DNA of 43,555 nt, from NCBI GenBank assembly GCA_017994935.1, contig JAGOJU010000026.1:1-43555 (forward strand), read 5' to 3'. A program made the position numbers and the translations under genes. This DNA comes from Opitutaceae bacterium. Lineage in GTDB: Bacteria > Verrucomicrobiota > Verrucomicrobiia > Opitutales > Opitutaceae. Below are positions 8,327-16,435 of this stretch, piece by piece (position 1 is the stretch's first letter; each line of letters starts with the position of its first letter). The notes under the pieces were generated by a model that was not told where the DNA came from, did no database searches, and saw only the letters and a list, made by a program, of their open reading frames with translations.

Positions 8327-9409
8327 ATGGGCCTTCTCGATTATCTCAAGTCACAGTTTATTGAAATCATCCAGTGGGAGGACGATTCCCGCGACACGCT
8401 TTCCTGGCGTTTCCCCGATGAGGACAAGGAAATCAAACGCGGTGCGCAGCTCATCGTTCGAGAGTCGCAGACCGTGCAGTTCGTTTACCTCGGACAATTC
8501 GGCGACACCTTCGGCCCGGGCAAACACACGCTCACCACCGACAACATTCCGATTCTTTCCACGCTGAAGGGCTGGAAGTACGGCTTCGAAAGCCCCTTCA
8601 AGGCGGATGTCTATTACGTCAATACGCGCCTGTTCACGGGCAACAAATGGGGCACATCCAATCCGGTCATGCTTCGTGATGCCGATTTCGGCATCGTCAG
8701 GGTGCGCGCATTCGGCACCTACGATTTCCGCATCTCGAACGTGCCTACATTCCTGAAGGAGGTTGCTGGTACCGATCATCATTTCCGCCTGGATGAATTC
8801 GCCGATACGATGAGGTCGCGCCTTGTAAGCGTGTTTACCGATGCCCTCGCGAGTTCCAAGCTGCCTGCCCTCGATGTGGCCTCGCGCTACGGTGAACTTG
8901 GCGAGGCCCTGCTGCCCTTGATCAATCCGACGCTCAAGGAAAAGTACGGCCTCGAACTGGGAAGTTTCATCATCGAGAATGTGTCCGTACCGCCGGAGGT
9001 TGAGCAAGCCATCGACAAACGTTCGAGCATGGCAGCCATTGGAAATCTCAACGACTACATCAAGTTCAAGATGGCCGAAGGCATGGGTCAGGGCGGCGGC
9101 GCGGGGCCTGCAGGCACCGCTGCGGAACTGGCTATGGGGTTCGGCATGGCCCAGCAGATGATGAACCAGCCGGGCGGAATGTTCGGCCCGCAAGGCACAC
9201 CGCCCGCCGGCGGCCCACCGGTCACCGCTGCGACTCCGCAGTCCGGCGCGGCCATGGATCTCCTTGGACCGGCCCAGGCGGCCCAGGCGCTTGGGGTCGC
9301 CGAAGCCGATGTTATTGCGGAGCTCGAGAAAGGCTCCCTCAAGGGGAAAAAGATCGGCTCGACCTGGCGTATCACCCGGTCTGCCCTCACCGACTTCATG
9401 AACAGTTGA
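8327..9409 (+). CDS. SPFH domain (virion core/YdjI-like) protein with C-terminal DNA-binding-like motif
   Basis: The first two thirds of the 360-residue protein resemble bacterial SPFH/YdjI-like proteins, with the early stretch IIQWEDDSRDTLSWRFP and a band-7-like core. SPFH proteins oligomerise at membranes. The exact role of this group is unknown. After a Gly/Pro/Met-rich linker (about 265-315), the last 45 residues (QALGVAEADVIAELEKGSL, then KIGSTWRITRSAL) resemble an excisionase/MerR-type helix-turn-helix. The ATG at 8327 is chosen because the conserved start MGLLDYLKSQF begins there. An upstream start at 8231 adds unrelated residues. The zinc-ribbon gene follows after 22 bases, a pairing seen in other bacteria. 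Confidence 0.8.
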   Translation: MGLLDYLKSQFIEIIQWEDDSRDTLSWRFPDEDKEIKRGAQLIVRESQTVQFVYLGQFGDTFGPGKHTLTTDNIPILSTLKGWKYGFESPFKADVYYVNTRLFTGNKWGTSNPVMLRDADFGIVRVRAFGTYDFRISNVPTFLKEVAGTDHHFRLDEFADTMRSRLVSVFTDALASSKLPALDVASRYGELGEALLPLINPTLKEKYGLELGSFIIENVSVPPEVEQAIDKRSSMAAIGNLNDYIKFKMAEGMGQGGGAGPAGTAAELAMGFGMAQQMMNQPGGMFGPQGTPPAGGPPVTAATPQSGAAMDLLGPAQAAQALGVAEADVIAELEKGSLKGKKIGSTWRITRSALTDFMNS

Positions 9410-9431
9410 GCCGTAGGCCGCCCGATCGCGA

Positions 9432-10544
9432 ATGGAAGCACAGGCCCGCTCAAAGTTTTCCTGCCCCTCCTGTGGCGCGGAAGCCACCTGGAATCCGGCA
9501 AAGAAGGCGCTTGTCTGCAGTTTCTGCGGCACGGTCTCCCCTGCGACGGTTGAACTGAGCGGATTCAGCCAGACGCCGGACGCCATCGTCGAACACGAAC
9601 TGGTTCAGGCGCTTCGCAATATTCCCGATTCAGCCAGGGGATGGCAGGCGAAGAAGATCCAGGTGAAATGCCAGTCGTGCCAGGCGATTTCCGTTTTTGA
9701 CGAGAAGAATGTAGGCCAGCGCTGCGATTTCTGCGGATCGGCCTCCCTTGTGCCCTACGAGGAAATCAAGGAATCGTTTCGTCCGGAGAGCCTGTTGCCG
9801 CTCAAGCTCAGCGATTCGCAGGTGCGGGATTCGATTCGGAAGTGGTACGGCTCGCGCTGGTTTGCACCCAATCGTCTCAAACGGGGCGCCATGACCGATA
9901 CCGTCAAGGGGCTCTACATTCCATACTGGACATTCGACGCCCAGGTGCACGCCGACTGGACCGCGATGTCTGGAGATTATTACTACGAAACGGAATCGTA
10001 CACGGATGCGAAAGGACAACGCCAGACACGGCAGGTGCGCAAGGTGCGCTGGTATCCCTCTTCGGGCGCGCTCGACCACTTTTTTGACGACGAACTCGTT
10101 TCGGCGTCGCGTGGCGTGCATCCCGAACTCGTCCACGGCGTGGAACCATTCCCCACGAAGGAACTGGTGCCCTACAATCCGAGTTTCATTTCAGGCTGGG
10201 TCGTCGAACGCTACCAGATCGACCTGCCCAGCGCCGCACAGGTGGCGCGGACCAAGATGGAATCAAAGACGGTGAGCCTGTGCGCGTCGCGCGTTCCGGG
10301 GGACACGCATCGTGACCTGAATGTCCGGTCCGCCTTTTCGGCGCAGACCTTCAAGCATATCCTCGTGCCCATCTGGATGGTGAGCTACGATTTTCATGGC
10401 AGGAGTTTCCAGTGCGTGATCAACGGGTACACGGGCTCAATCGCCGGTGAATACCCGAAGAGCTGGATCAAGATTGCGTTCGCGACACTCGGAGTGCTCG
10501 CAATTGTCGTCCTCTTTATCTGGCTGACCGGCCGCCAGCAATAG
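9432..10544 (+). CDS. Zinc-ribbon, C-terminally anchored membrane protein
   Basis: The 370-residue product begins with a four-cysteine zinc ribbon (CPSCGAEA ... CSFCGTVS, residues 11-35). A second follows (CQSCQA ... CDFCGSAS, about residues 79-102). The middle region, with YIPYWTFDAQVHADW and several WY-rich strands, is conserved in proteins next to SPFH/YdjI genes. It ends with one membrane helix (FATLGVLAIVVLFIWL). Such proteins are sometimes annotated as helicase- or primosome-related because of the ribbons, but no helicase motifs are visible. The function is unknown. Coupling to the SPFH gene suggests a membrane-associated complex. Confidence 0.75.
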   Translation: MEAQARSKFSCPSCGAEATWNPAKKALVCSFCGTVSPATVELSGFSQTPDAIVEHELVQALRNIPDSARGWQAKKIQVKCQSCQAISVFDEKNVGQRCDFCGSASLVPYEEIKESFRPESLLPLKLSDSQVRDSIRKWYGSRWFAPNRLKRGAMTDTVKGLYIPYWTFDAQVHADWTAMSGDYYYETESYTDAKGQRQTRQVRKVRWYPSSGALDHFFDDELVSASRGVHPELVHGVEPFPTKELVPYNPSFISGWVVERYQIDLPSAAQVARTKMESKTVSLCASRVPGDTHRDLNVRSAFSAQTFKHILVPIWMVSYDFHGRSFQCVINGYTGSIAGEYPKSWIKIAFATLGVLAIVVLFIWLTGRQQ

Positions 10545-10595
10545 AGGGAAGGAATGGGAGCCTTCTTCGGGCTACTGTCCGGATCGTGTTCGCAA

Positions 10596-11447
10596 TCAGG
10601 CTTTCCTTGGCTCCACTGCCACGGGGCGGGATGGATCCGATACCCAGTCGCTCCACGAACCCACGTAAAGCCTCGATCCGGTAAGCCCGGCGTATTCCAT
10701 GGAGAACAGATTGAGACACGACGTGATGCCTGATCCGCATTGGTGCACCACAGAGGTGGGCGGGCGTGATTTCAACAGGGCCTCGTAGTCTCGTCTGAGG
10801 ACCTCACGCGACCTGAATGTCAGGTCTTGATTTAGGTTGGCTTTGAAGAAGCGGTTGACCGCACCCGGAATGTGCCCCGCTGCCCGGTCGATGGGTTCGA
10901 CCTCGCCCCGATAGCGGTCCTCGGAGCGGGCATCCATGACAAGCAGACGTCCGTCGCCAAGGTGCGCCAGGATCTCCTCCACTGGCACTTTGGCACTCGA
11001 ATCGGGCTTGTTAAGCAACCGTGTCTCGTTCCGGGGTTCTGGAGCTTCCGTAGTGACAATGCGGCTCTCTGCCCGCCAGCGGGTGATCCCGCCGTCGAGC
11101 AATCCAACCTTTTCATGACCCAGCCAGCGCGCCATCATCCACCAAAGGCGCCCCGCAAAGAACCCGCCGGCGTCGTCGTAGGCGACGATTGTGGAGGAAG
11201 CCGTCACGCCCGAGCGGGCAAGAAAGGCCAGGAATTCGCCCGACTCCGGAAGGGGGTGCCGGCCACCTCGTCCCGTCTTTGCACCCGAAAGGTCGGTGTC
11301 CACTCCCGCAAAGAACGCGCCCGGAATGTGTCCCGCATCGTAGAGTCTTCTCCCCCTGGTGGTGTCTGCCAGATCATGTCGGCAGTCAAAGACGATCCAT
11401 CGGGGATCGTGCAGGTGCGCATGGAGTTCTTCTGAGGAAAAGAGCAT
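10596..11447 (-). CDS. sseA: 3-mercaptopyruvate/thiosulfate sulfurtransferase (tandem rhodanese)
   Basis: The enzyme transfers sulfur from 3-mercaptopyruvate or thiosulfate to thiol acceptors or cyanide through a cysteine persulfide. The 283-residue protein has two rhodanese domains. The first (about 1-130) is inactive, with DGGITRW at its end. The second (about 150-280) carries the catalytic Cys237 in the loop QCGSGITSC. CGSG(I/V)T is the mercaptopyruvate-type loop, so this substrate is preferred over thiosulfate. The ATG at 11447 starts right at the first domain (MLFSSEELHAHL). A longer frame to 11609 has no conserved residues. It is divergent from the PagL-like gene. Confidence 0.88.
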   Translation of the reverse strand: MLFSSEELHAHLHDPRWIVFDCRHDLADTTRGRRLYDAGHIPGAFFAGVDTDLSGAKTGRGGRHPLPESGEFLAFLARSGVTASSTIVAYDDAGGFFAGRLWWMMARWLGHEKVGLLDGGITRWRAESRIVTTEAPEPRNETRLLNKPDSSAKVPVEEILAHLGDGRLLVMDARSEDRYRGEVEPIDRAAGHIPGAVNRFFKANLNQDLTFRSREVLRRDYEALLKSRPPTSVVHQCGSGITSCLNLFSMEYAGLTGSRLYVGSWSDWVSDPSRPVAVEPRKA

Positions 11448-11625
11448 CGGCGTTTTTCGGGAAATGGGATTGGGAATGCTGCACGTCGCCGCCGCCCAAT
11501 GGCAACTGCTTACGTTGCCTGGCACTGGCTCTGCAGCGGGAAACCGTTTCATCGTGCAATTGAGTGTGACAGCTCCTCTGCCGACCCTACTGTGACCCGT
11601 GCAAAACACTTTTCAGCGATCTGCG

Positions 11626-12225
11626 ATGTCCATTCGGTTCGGGCTGTTGATCCCCTGCTGGCTGCTGACGTGCCTCCTGTATCAAGACCCGTGCACGGCG
11701 GCGAGTGAGCTGCATCCGGCGGAGCAGTTTTCCTTCGATGTGGAAAGCGGTACCATCTGGCAGGTCGGGACGGGCACTCCCCTTTCCTACCGATTGTTTC
11801 CAACCCAGTTCTCCTGGCGATCAAGGGAGGCACTTGGTTGGAATCTCGGTAATGGCCTTCGCCTGCGGATCCGGCATCGTCTCACTTTGCAGGCGACGTG
11901 GATCGATCAAGGTCCGGAGTCGCACTACATCGCCGTCGGGGGCTCTCCCTCAATCGAACTCTGGGATCGGCGCGGTCGCTGGCGACTTGTAGGAGGTGCG
12001 GGAGGCGGACTCGGGCTCCTGGATTCCCGAGGGGTCAAGGGCGGACAGGGCCAGGATTTCACCCTGCATTGGTTTGCGCGCGGTGGCGTCGAGCACGTAG
12101 TCGCGCCGGGCCGCCGCATGAGTCTGGGAATACTCTTCCAGCACATGTCGAATGGAGGGCAGACCAAACCCAACCCCGGCATCGATGCCGTTGGTTTCAC
12201 CCTGGGGTATTCGTGCAGCTTTTGA
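11626..12225 (+). CDS. Acyloxyacyl hydrolase, PagL-like lipid A 3-O-deacylase
   Basis: PagL is an outer-membrane beta-barrel esterase that removes the 3-O-linked acyl chain of lipid A, modulating endotoxin and envelope properties. The 199-residue product begins with a signal peptide (hydrophobic 5-19, cut near CTAASE). Its C-terminal end carries the PagL signature FQHMSNGG (His173, Ser175) followed by KPNPGIDAVG and a final beta strand ending in Phe. The ATG at 11626 is preferred over a GTG at 11599 because the signal peptide then has the usual length. It stands alone between the divergent sulfurtransferase gene and trhO. Confidence 0.78.
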   Translation: MSIRFGLLIPCWLLTCLLYQDPCTAASELHPAEQFSFDVESGTIWQVGTGTPLSYRLFPTQFSWRSREALGWNLGNGLRLRIRHRLTLQATWIDQGPESHYIAVGGSPSIELWDRRGRWRLVGGAGGGLGLLDSRGVKGGQGQDFTLHWFARGGVEHVVAPGRRMSLGILFQHMSNGGQTKPNPGIDAVGFTLGYSCSF

Positions 12226-12289
12226 TACAGACTCGTTTGTTCGCTTGGCGATCCATGGCCTGAAGTGTCAGGATCGCGGACCTTTGGAC

Positions 12290-13132
12290 ATGGACGCCTA
12301 CCTTCATCTTGCCGGTTACCGGTTTGCCCGCCTCTCGGGCTTGCAGGAATTGAAATCGGAACTGCTTGCATTCTGCCAGGTAGCTGAGCTTTGCGGCTCT
12401 ATCCTGCTGAGCGAGGAGGGAATCAATTTCTATGTCGCGGGAAGGTCGGCGGCGGCAGAGAAATTGCTGGAGAAACTGCGCGCGCTGCCGGGCCTTGACA
12501 GCCTCACTGCGCGGCGCAGCTCAAGCACCAAACGGCCCTATGATCGCATGCGTGTGAAGATCAAGCGGGAGATCATCGCCTTCGGAGTTGCCGGTGTGGA
12601 TCCTGCCGGCCGGCCATCACCAAAGCTTTCTCCGCGTGAACTGAAGGAATGGCTCGACGAAGGACGCGAGATCACACTGCTGGATACGAGGAACAACTAT
12701 GAGATTCACTCGGGCACCTTCAAGGGTGCGGTGCCCGCGGATATCGATCACTTCCGCGACTTTCCCGGGGCGGCGAGAAGGCTGCCGAGCGACTGGAAAA
12801 CACGCCCGATCGTGATGTTTTGCACGGGTGGAATCCGTTGCGAGAAAGCCGGGCCGTTCATGCAAGGCGAGGGATTCACAAACGTCTTCCAGCTCGACGG
12901 TGGCATTCTCCGGTACTTCGAGGAATGCGGGAACGCTCACTTTGAGGGCGAATGCTTTGTCTTCGATCAGCGTGTCGGTCTGGACACCGCCTTGAAGGAA
13001 ACTGAATCAATCCTCTGTCCCCGATGCCAGCTGCCTGTCACCGTCGCGAAGCAATCCCACGCCGACTATACCCCGGGCGTAAGCTGTCCGGACTGCGCGA
13101 AGAGGACATTTGCCGAACAGCGGATCGAATGA
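12290..13132 (+). CDS. trhO: tRNA uridine 5-oxyacetic acid (5) hydroxylase TrhO (rhodanese-like)
   Basis: TrhO (YceA family) hydroxylates U34 of certain tRNAs with molecular oxygen, the first step to 5-methoxyuridine or 5-oxyacetyluridine. The 280-residue product has the N-terminal acylphosphatase-like domain (GSILLSEEGINFYVAG, from about residue 36) and the rhodanese domain with active loop CTGGIRCEKA (Cys178). The C-terminal tail has CPRC and CPDC pairs that may bind zinc. The ATG at 12290 is used. An earlier ATG at 12152 would run into the PagL-like gene. It ends convergent with the metal permease operon. Confidence 0.9.
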   Translation: MDAYLHLAGYRFARLSGLQELKSELLAFCQVAELCGSILLSEEGINFYVAGRSAAAEKLLEKLRALPGLDSLTARRSSSTKRPYDRMRVKIKREIIAFGVAGVDPAGRPSPKLSPRELKEWLDEGREITLLDTRNNYEIHSGTFKGAVPADIDHFRDFPGAARRLPSDWKTRPIVMFCTGGIRCEKAGPFMQGEGFTNVFQLDGGILRYFEECGNAHFEGECFVFDQRVGLDTALKETESILCPRCQLPVTVAKQSHADYTPGVSCPDCAKRTFAEQRIE

Positions 13133-13189
13133 ATCGATCGTCCCGACGGATATTCCGTTTTTCGGTAATGCGTGAGTGCCTCCCGCTCT

Positions 13190-14179
13190 TCATTCATCCC
13201 CGGCTATGGGACTGGGAGTGCCGTCCGTTTCGGGCACCCTGGCTGGCACAGTCCGCCGACGCCAGCGGGCGATCAGTCCTTCGTTTGGACTGACAATCCA
13301 GACCATGGCAAACAACAGTGCGCCCGCCACGACCATCGCGGCGGCGATCGAGCAATCGAGCCAGACGCCAAGCGTCACTCCCAGCCACGCGCTGAGCGCG
13401 GCGTGCACGAGCGAAAGCAGGTGGACCCTCGAAAGACGTGTGGAGAGCAGCGACGCCGTCGCCCCGGGAAGGATCAGCATCGCGACGACAAGAATTGCTC
13501 CGACTGATTCAAACGCACTGACGACGACGACCGAGAGTGCCGCCATCAGCCCATAGTGCATCAGGGTTGGATTTGTGCCAAGCGAACGCGCCAGTCCCGG
13601 ATCAAATGCACTGACGAGCAGTTCCTTGTAGAAAGCAATGATCAGGACTCCGACGATCAGGAGCACCGCGGCCATCCTGACAAACGGAAGCGGTCCCAGC
13701 ACAAGTCCGCCCATGCTGACCATTGGTTCGAGAGGAACAAATGCGATTTCGCCATAGAGCACGCAGTCCGCGTCGAGGTCGACCTGCCCCGCAAAGAGGC
13801 TCGTCATGACGACACCGATCGCGAACAGGGTTGAAAACGTGATGCCGATGGCGGCATCCTGTTTTACGCGTGTCAGCTTGTGAATGCTCTCGATCGCGAT
13901 CGTCGTGAATCCGCCTGCCGCGAGCGCACCGGCAAACATGGGAAAGGTTCCGCGACTGCTTGAGATCAGGAACGCGGCCACCAGTCCGGGCAGCACGCTA
14001 TGGCTGACTGCGTCTCCCATCAGCGCCATGCGTCGCAGCATCAGGTAGTTCCCCACGAGGCCGCAGGCGCCGGTCACTGCAAAGCCCATGGCGGCAATCC
14101 ATCCGAACAGCGAAACATTCTCCGTCCACGGCGCGACCAGCACCGCGTGGGCATCGAAGGCTGGGATCATGTCATTCAT
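13190..14179 (-). CDS. Metal ABC transporter permease (YtgD/TroD-like)
   Basis: This 329-residue inner-membrane protein of the ABC-3 permease family (Zn/Mn/Fe uptake) has about eight hydrophobic helices. It carries the family sequence LMLRRMALMGDAVSHSVLPG (about 47-66) and the ATPase-coupling segment FYKELLVSAFDPGLARSLG. It begins with an ATGA overlap (14176-14179) at the end of the permease-DtxR gene and is the last gene of the operon. It has no C-terminal regulatory domain, unlike its neighbour. It probably forms a heterodimeric channel with the fused permease, as TroC and TroD do. Confidence 0.9.
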   Translation of the reverse strand: MNDMIPAFDAHAVLVAPWTENVSLFGWIAAMGFAVTGACGLVGNYLMLRRMALMGDAVSHSVLPGLVAAFLISSSRGTFPMFAGALAAGGFTTIAIESIHKLTRVKQDAAIGITFSTLFAIGVVMTSLFAGQVDLDADCVLYGEIAFVPLEPMVSMGGLVLGPLPFVRMAAVLLIVGVLIIAFYKELLVSAFDPGLARSLGTNPTLMHYGLMAALSVVVVSAFESVGAILVVAMLILPGATASLLSTRLSRVHLLSLVHAALSAWLGVTLGVWLDCSIAAAMVVAGALLFAMVWIVSPNEGLIARWRRRTVPARVPETDGTPSPIAGDE

Positions 14180-15621
14180 TTTCCGGATCCGTTACCCGTT
14201 TCACGTCGCATGTCTCCACCGTGGATCGAGCGCGCGGTGGGAATCGCCCTTCCATGGGGATCGAAGGTTGCATATCCCAGGCGCCGTTCAAGGTCACGCA
14301 CCACCGACTCGCCGAGAATATGTTCAATCTTCTCCGCATCCTCGTGCACATGGTCCGCGGCGATGTTTGCCGACTGGGTCAGATAGAGCTCCCAGAGGCG
14401 GTGATTCCGCACAATCTCCCCCGCCCTCTTGCGTCCGGGGGGCGTAAAATAGATCGCCTCCCCCGAAATCGTCGCCAATCCATGGCGGACAAGGTCCCGA
14501 CCAAGCCGCTGGGCATCGTCGATGGTTTCACGCCGCCGTGTCGCGAGGTCGTGGAGCGTGACCCCCTCCGTGCGGAAATGCGACGCCTCCATGACGTGAA
14601 ACATCGACTTGAGAGTGTTCTCCCGCTGCGTGCGGGCGGCGCCCCTCCGTCGCAGCAGCCATCGCGCGAGCACGCCGTGTCTCGGACCGAAGAAAAAGGC
14701 GGCCGAGAACAATGCGCTTGCGCCAATCACCATGAGCGGCCCGGTCGGAAGGCTTGGGCCTACAAAGGAGAGAAAGGCGCCAGCCACACCTGCTCCCACA
14801 CCGAAGACGGCTGCCAGCACCACCAGCCGATGAAGCCTGTCCGTGAGCAGGTAGGCCGCTGACGCGGGTGTGATCAGCATGGCCGAAACCAGAACCACGC
14901 CGACGGCCTGGAGGGCGATGACCACAGAGGCGGTCAGGAGCAGCATGAGTCCGTGGTGAATCCATCGCGTCGGCAACCCGATGGATCGCGAGAATCCCGG
15001 ATCGAAACTCGATGCGAGCAGTTCCTTGTAGAATGCAACCACCATGATGACGGCAATCGAGGTGACGATCGTCATCAGCGTGATGTCTTCCGCGCTCAGG
15101 GCGGCAGCCTGGCCGAAAAGGAATTTGTCCAGACCGCTCTTGTTGCCCGTCGGCAGACGCTGGATCATGGTGACCAGGCAGATTCCGATCGCAAAAAACG
15201 TCGCGAGAACGAGGCCCAGCGCGGCGTCCTCCTTGAGGCGAGTAGTCCGAGAGATCGCGGACACAAGGAAGGTGCCCAGCAGGCCCGCGACGGTCGCACC
15301 GATGAGAATCGCGAGGGGATCCTTCGTCATGTTCCATAGGAATCCGATCGCGACCCCTGGCAAAACGGCATGAGAAAGTGCGTCTCCCATCAGGGCCATC
15401 TTGCGTACCACGATGAAGCTTCCGAGGAGTCCACAGCTCAGCCCGAGCAGGACCGAGCCGATCAGGGCGAATCGGACCGATGCGTCCTGGAGCGTGAGGA
15501 AACGCACGATCTGGGCGTTCCAGTCAGAGGCGACAAAATCGCGAACGCCGGCCGCCCCAGCCTGGGACACGATGGTTAACGGAAGCAGGATCAGGAGTGC
15601 TTTGGTCGCTGTTCGGTTCAT
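14176..15621 (-). CDS. Metal ABC transporter permease fused to a DtxR/MntR-like repressor domain (YtgCR-like)
   Basis: Residues 50-320 are an ABC-3 metal permease (VVRKMALMGDALSHAVLPG, then FYKELLASSFDPGFSRS). Residues 333-470 are DtxR-like: a winged helix (about 335-395), then the dimerisation/metal domain with NHRLWE, VHEDAEKIEH and DPHGRAIP. Compared with DtxR, the ligands align as His407/Glu411, His426, Glu430, Glu433 and His434. Glu430 stands where DtxR has Cys102 and MntR has Glu99, which points to Mn2+-type selectivity. Chlamydia has the same fusion, YtgCR, which is cleaved to release an iron-dependent repressor. The ATG at 15621 gives 481 residues with a signal-like N-terminus. A start at 15672 would overlap the ATPase gene. 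Confidence 0.9.
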   Translation of the reverse strand: MNRTATKALLILLPLTIVSQAGAAGVRDFVASDWNAQIVRFLTLQDASVRFALIGSVLLGLSCGLLGSFIVVRKMALMGDALSHAVLPGVAIGFLWNMTKDPLAILIGATVAGLLGTFLVSAISRTTRLKEDAALGLVLATFFAIGICLVTMIQRLPTGNKSGLDKFLFGQAAALSAEDITLMTIVTSIAVIMVVAFYKELLASSFDPGFSRSIGLPTRWIHHGLMLLLTASVVIALQAVGVVLVSAMLITPASAAYLLTDRLHRLVVLAAVFGVGAGVAGAFLSFVGPSLPTGPLMVIGASALFSAAFFFGPRHGVLARWLLRRRGAARTQRENTLKSMFHVMEASHFRTEGVTLHDLATRRRETIDDAQRLGRDLVRHGLATISGEAIYFTPPGRKRAGEIVRNHRLWELYLTQSANIAADHVHEDAEKIEHILGESVVRDLERRLGYATFDPHGRAIPTARSIHGGDMRRETGNGSGK

Positions 15622-15655
15622 TGCGGGCGGTACATCAGCAACGGGACGGAGCACC

Positions 15656-16435
15656 CTACCGCGAAGCTCCATGGGCGCCGAGCGCCTGCGCGACTTCGCT
15701 AAGGATGGTCAGGCGGCCGCCATATGTCTTCTGCAGGAGTTCGGCGGTGAAAACATCCGGTGTCCTGCCAAAGGCCACGACGTTCATGTTCAGCAGGAGC
15801 AGGTCGTCAAAATACTGCCGGGCCGTCGGGAGGTCGTGGTGGACGACGAGCAGCGTCTTTCCCCTGTCGCGAAGCTCGCGCAGCACCGCGATGATGGCAG
15901 CCTCAGTGGCTGCGTCCACACCTGCGAACGGCTCATCCATGAAGTAGATGTCCGCCTCCTGGGCAAGAGCACGCGCAAGGAAGACGCGTTGCTGCTGTCC
16001 GCCCGACAGGTTGGCAATCTGGCGGTTGGCGTAGGGCAGAAGGTGGACCTTTTCCAGACAGGCCCGCGCGACTGCCCGGTCCGACTTGCTGGGACGGCGC
16101 AAAAGTCCGAGGCGTCCGTACCGCCCCATCAGCACCACGTCCATCACGTTGACAGGAAAGTCCCAGTCCACGGATTCCCTTTGCGGCACGTAGCCCACGC
16201 GACGCGCCATCCGGTGAAACGATTCGCCGAAAAATTTCACCCAGCCGCTCTGGAGTGGCAGGAGTCCCATGCAGGCTTTGATGAGTGTCGATTTGCCCGC
16301 TCCGTTTGGCCCCACGATGCCGATGAGGCGGCCCGGCTCAATGACAAGATCAACTCCCCAAAGAACGGGTTTCTTGTGGTAGGCGACCGTCAGGTCGTGA
16401 ATCTCAAGCGGTGGAAAGGACTGGCTCATGATCAC
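15656..16435 (-). CDS. Metal ABC transporter ATP-binding protein (YtgB/TroB-like)
   Basis: This is the ATPase subunit powering Zn/Mn/Fe import through the two neighbouring permeases. It has 259 residues, with Walker A GPNGAGKST (42-50), the Q-loop region VPQRESVDWDFPVNVMDVV, signature LSGGQQQR (143-150), Walker B IYFMDEP and the switch histidine in VVHHDLP. The stretch VDWDFPV is typical of the manganese/iron/zinc group. The start is GTG 16435 or ATG 16429, directly abutting the stop of the beta-barrel gene, so these genes are cotranscribed. Confidence 0.93.
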   Translation of the reverse strand: MIMSQSFPPLEIHDLTVAYHKKPVLWGVDLVIEPGRLIGIVGPNGAGKSTLIKACMGLLPLQSGWVKFFGESFHRMARRVGYVPQRESVDWDFPVNVMDVVLMGRYGRLGLLRRPSKSDRAVARACLEKVHLLPYANRQIANLSGGQQQRVFLARALAQEADIYFMDEPFAGVDAATEAAIIAVLRELRDRGKTLLVVHHDLPTARQYFDDLLLLNMNVVAFGRTPDVFTAELLQKTYGGRLTILSEVAQALGAHGASR

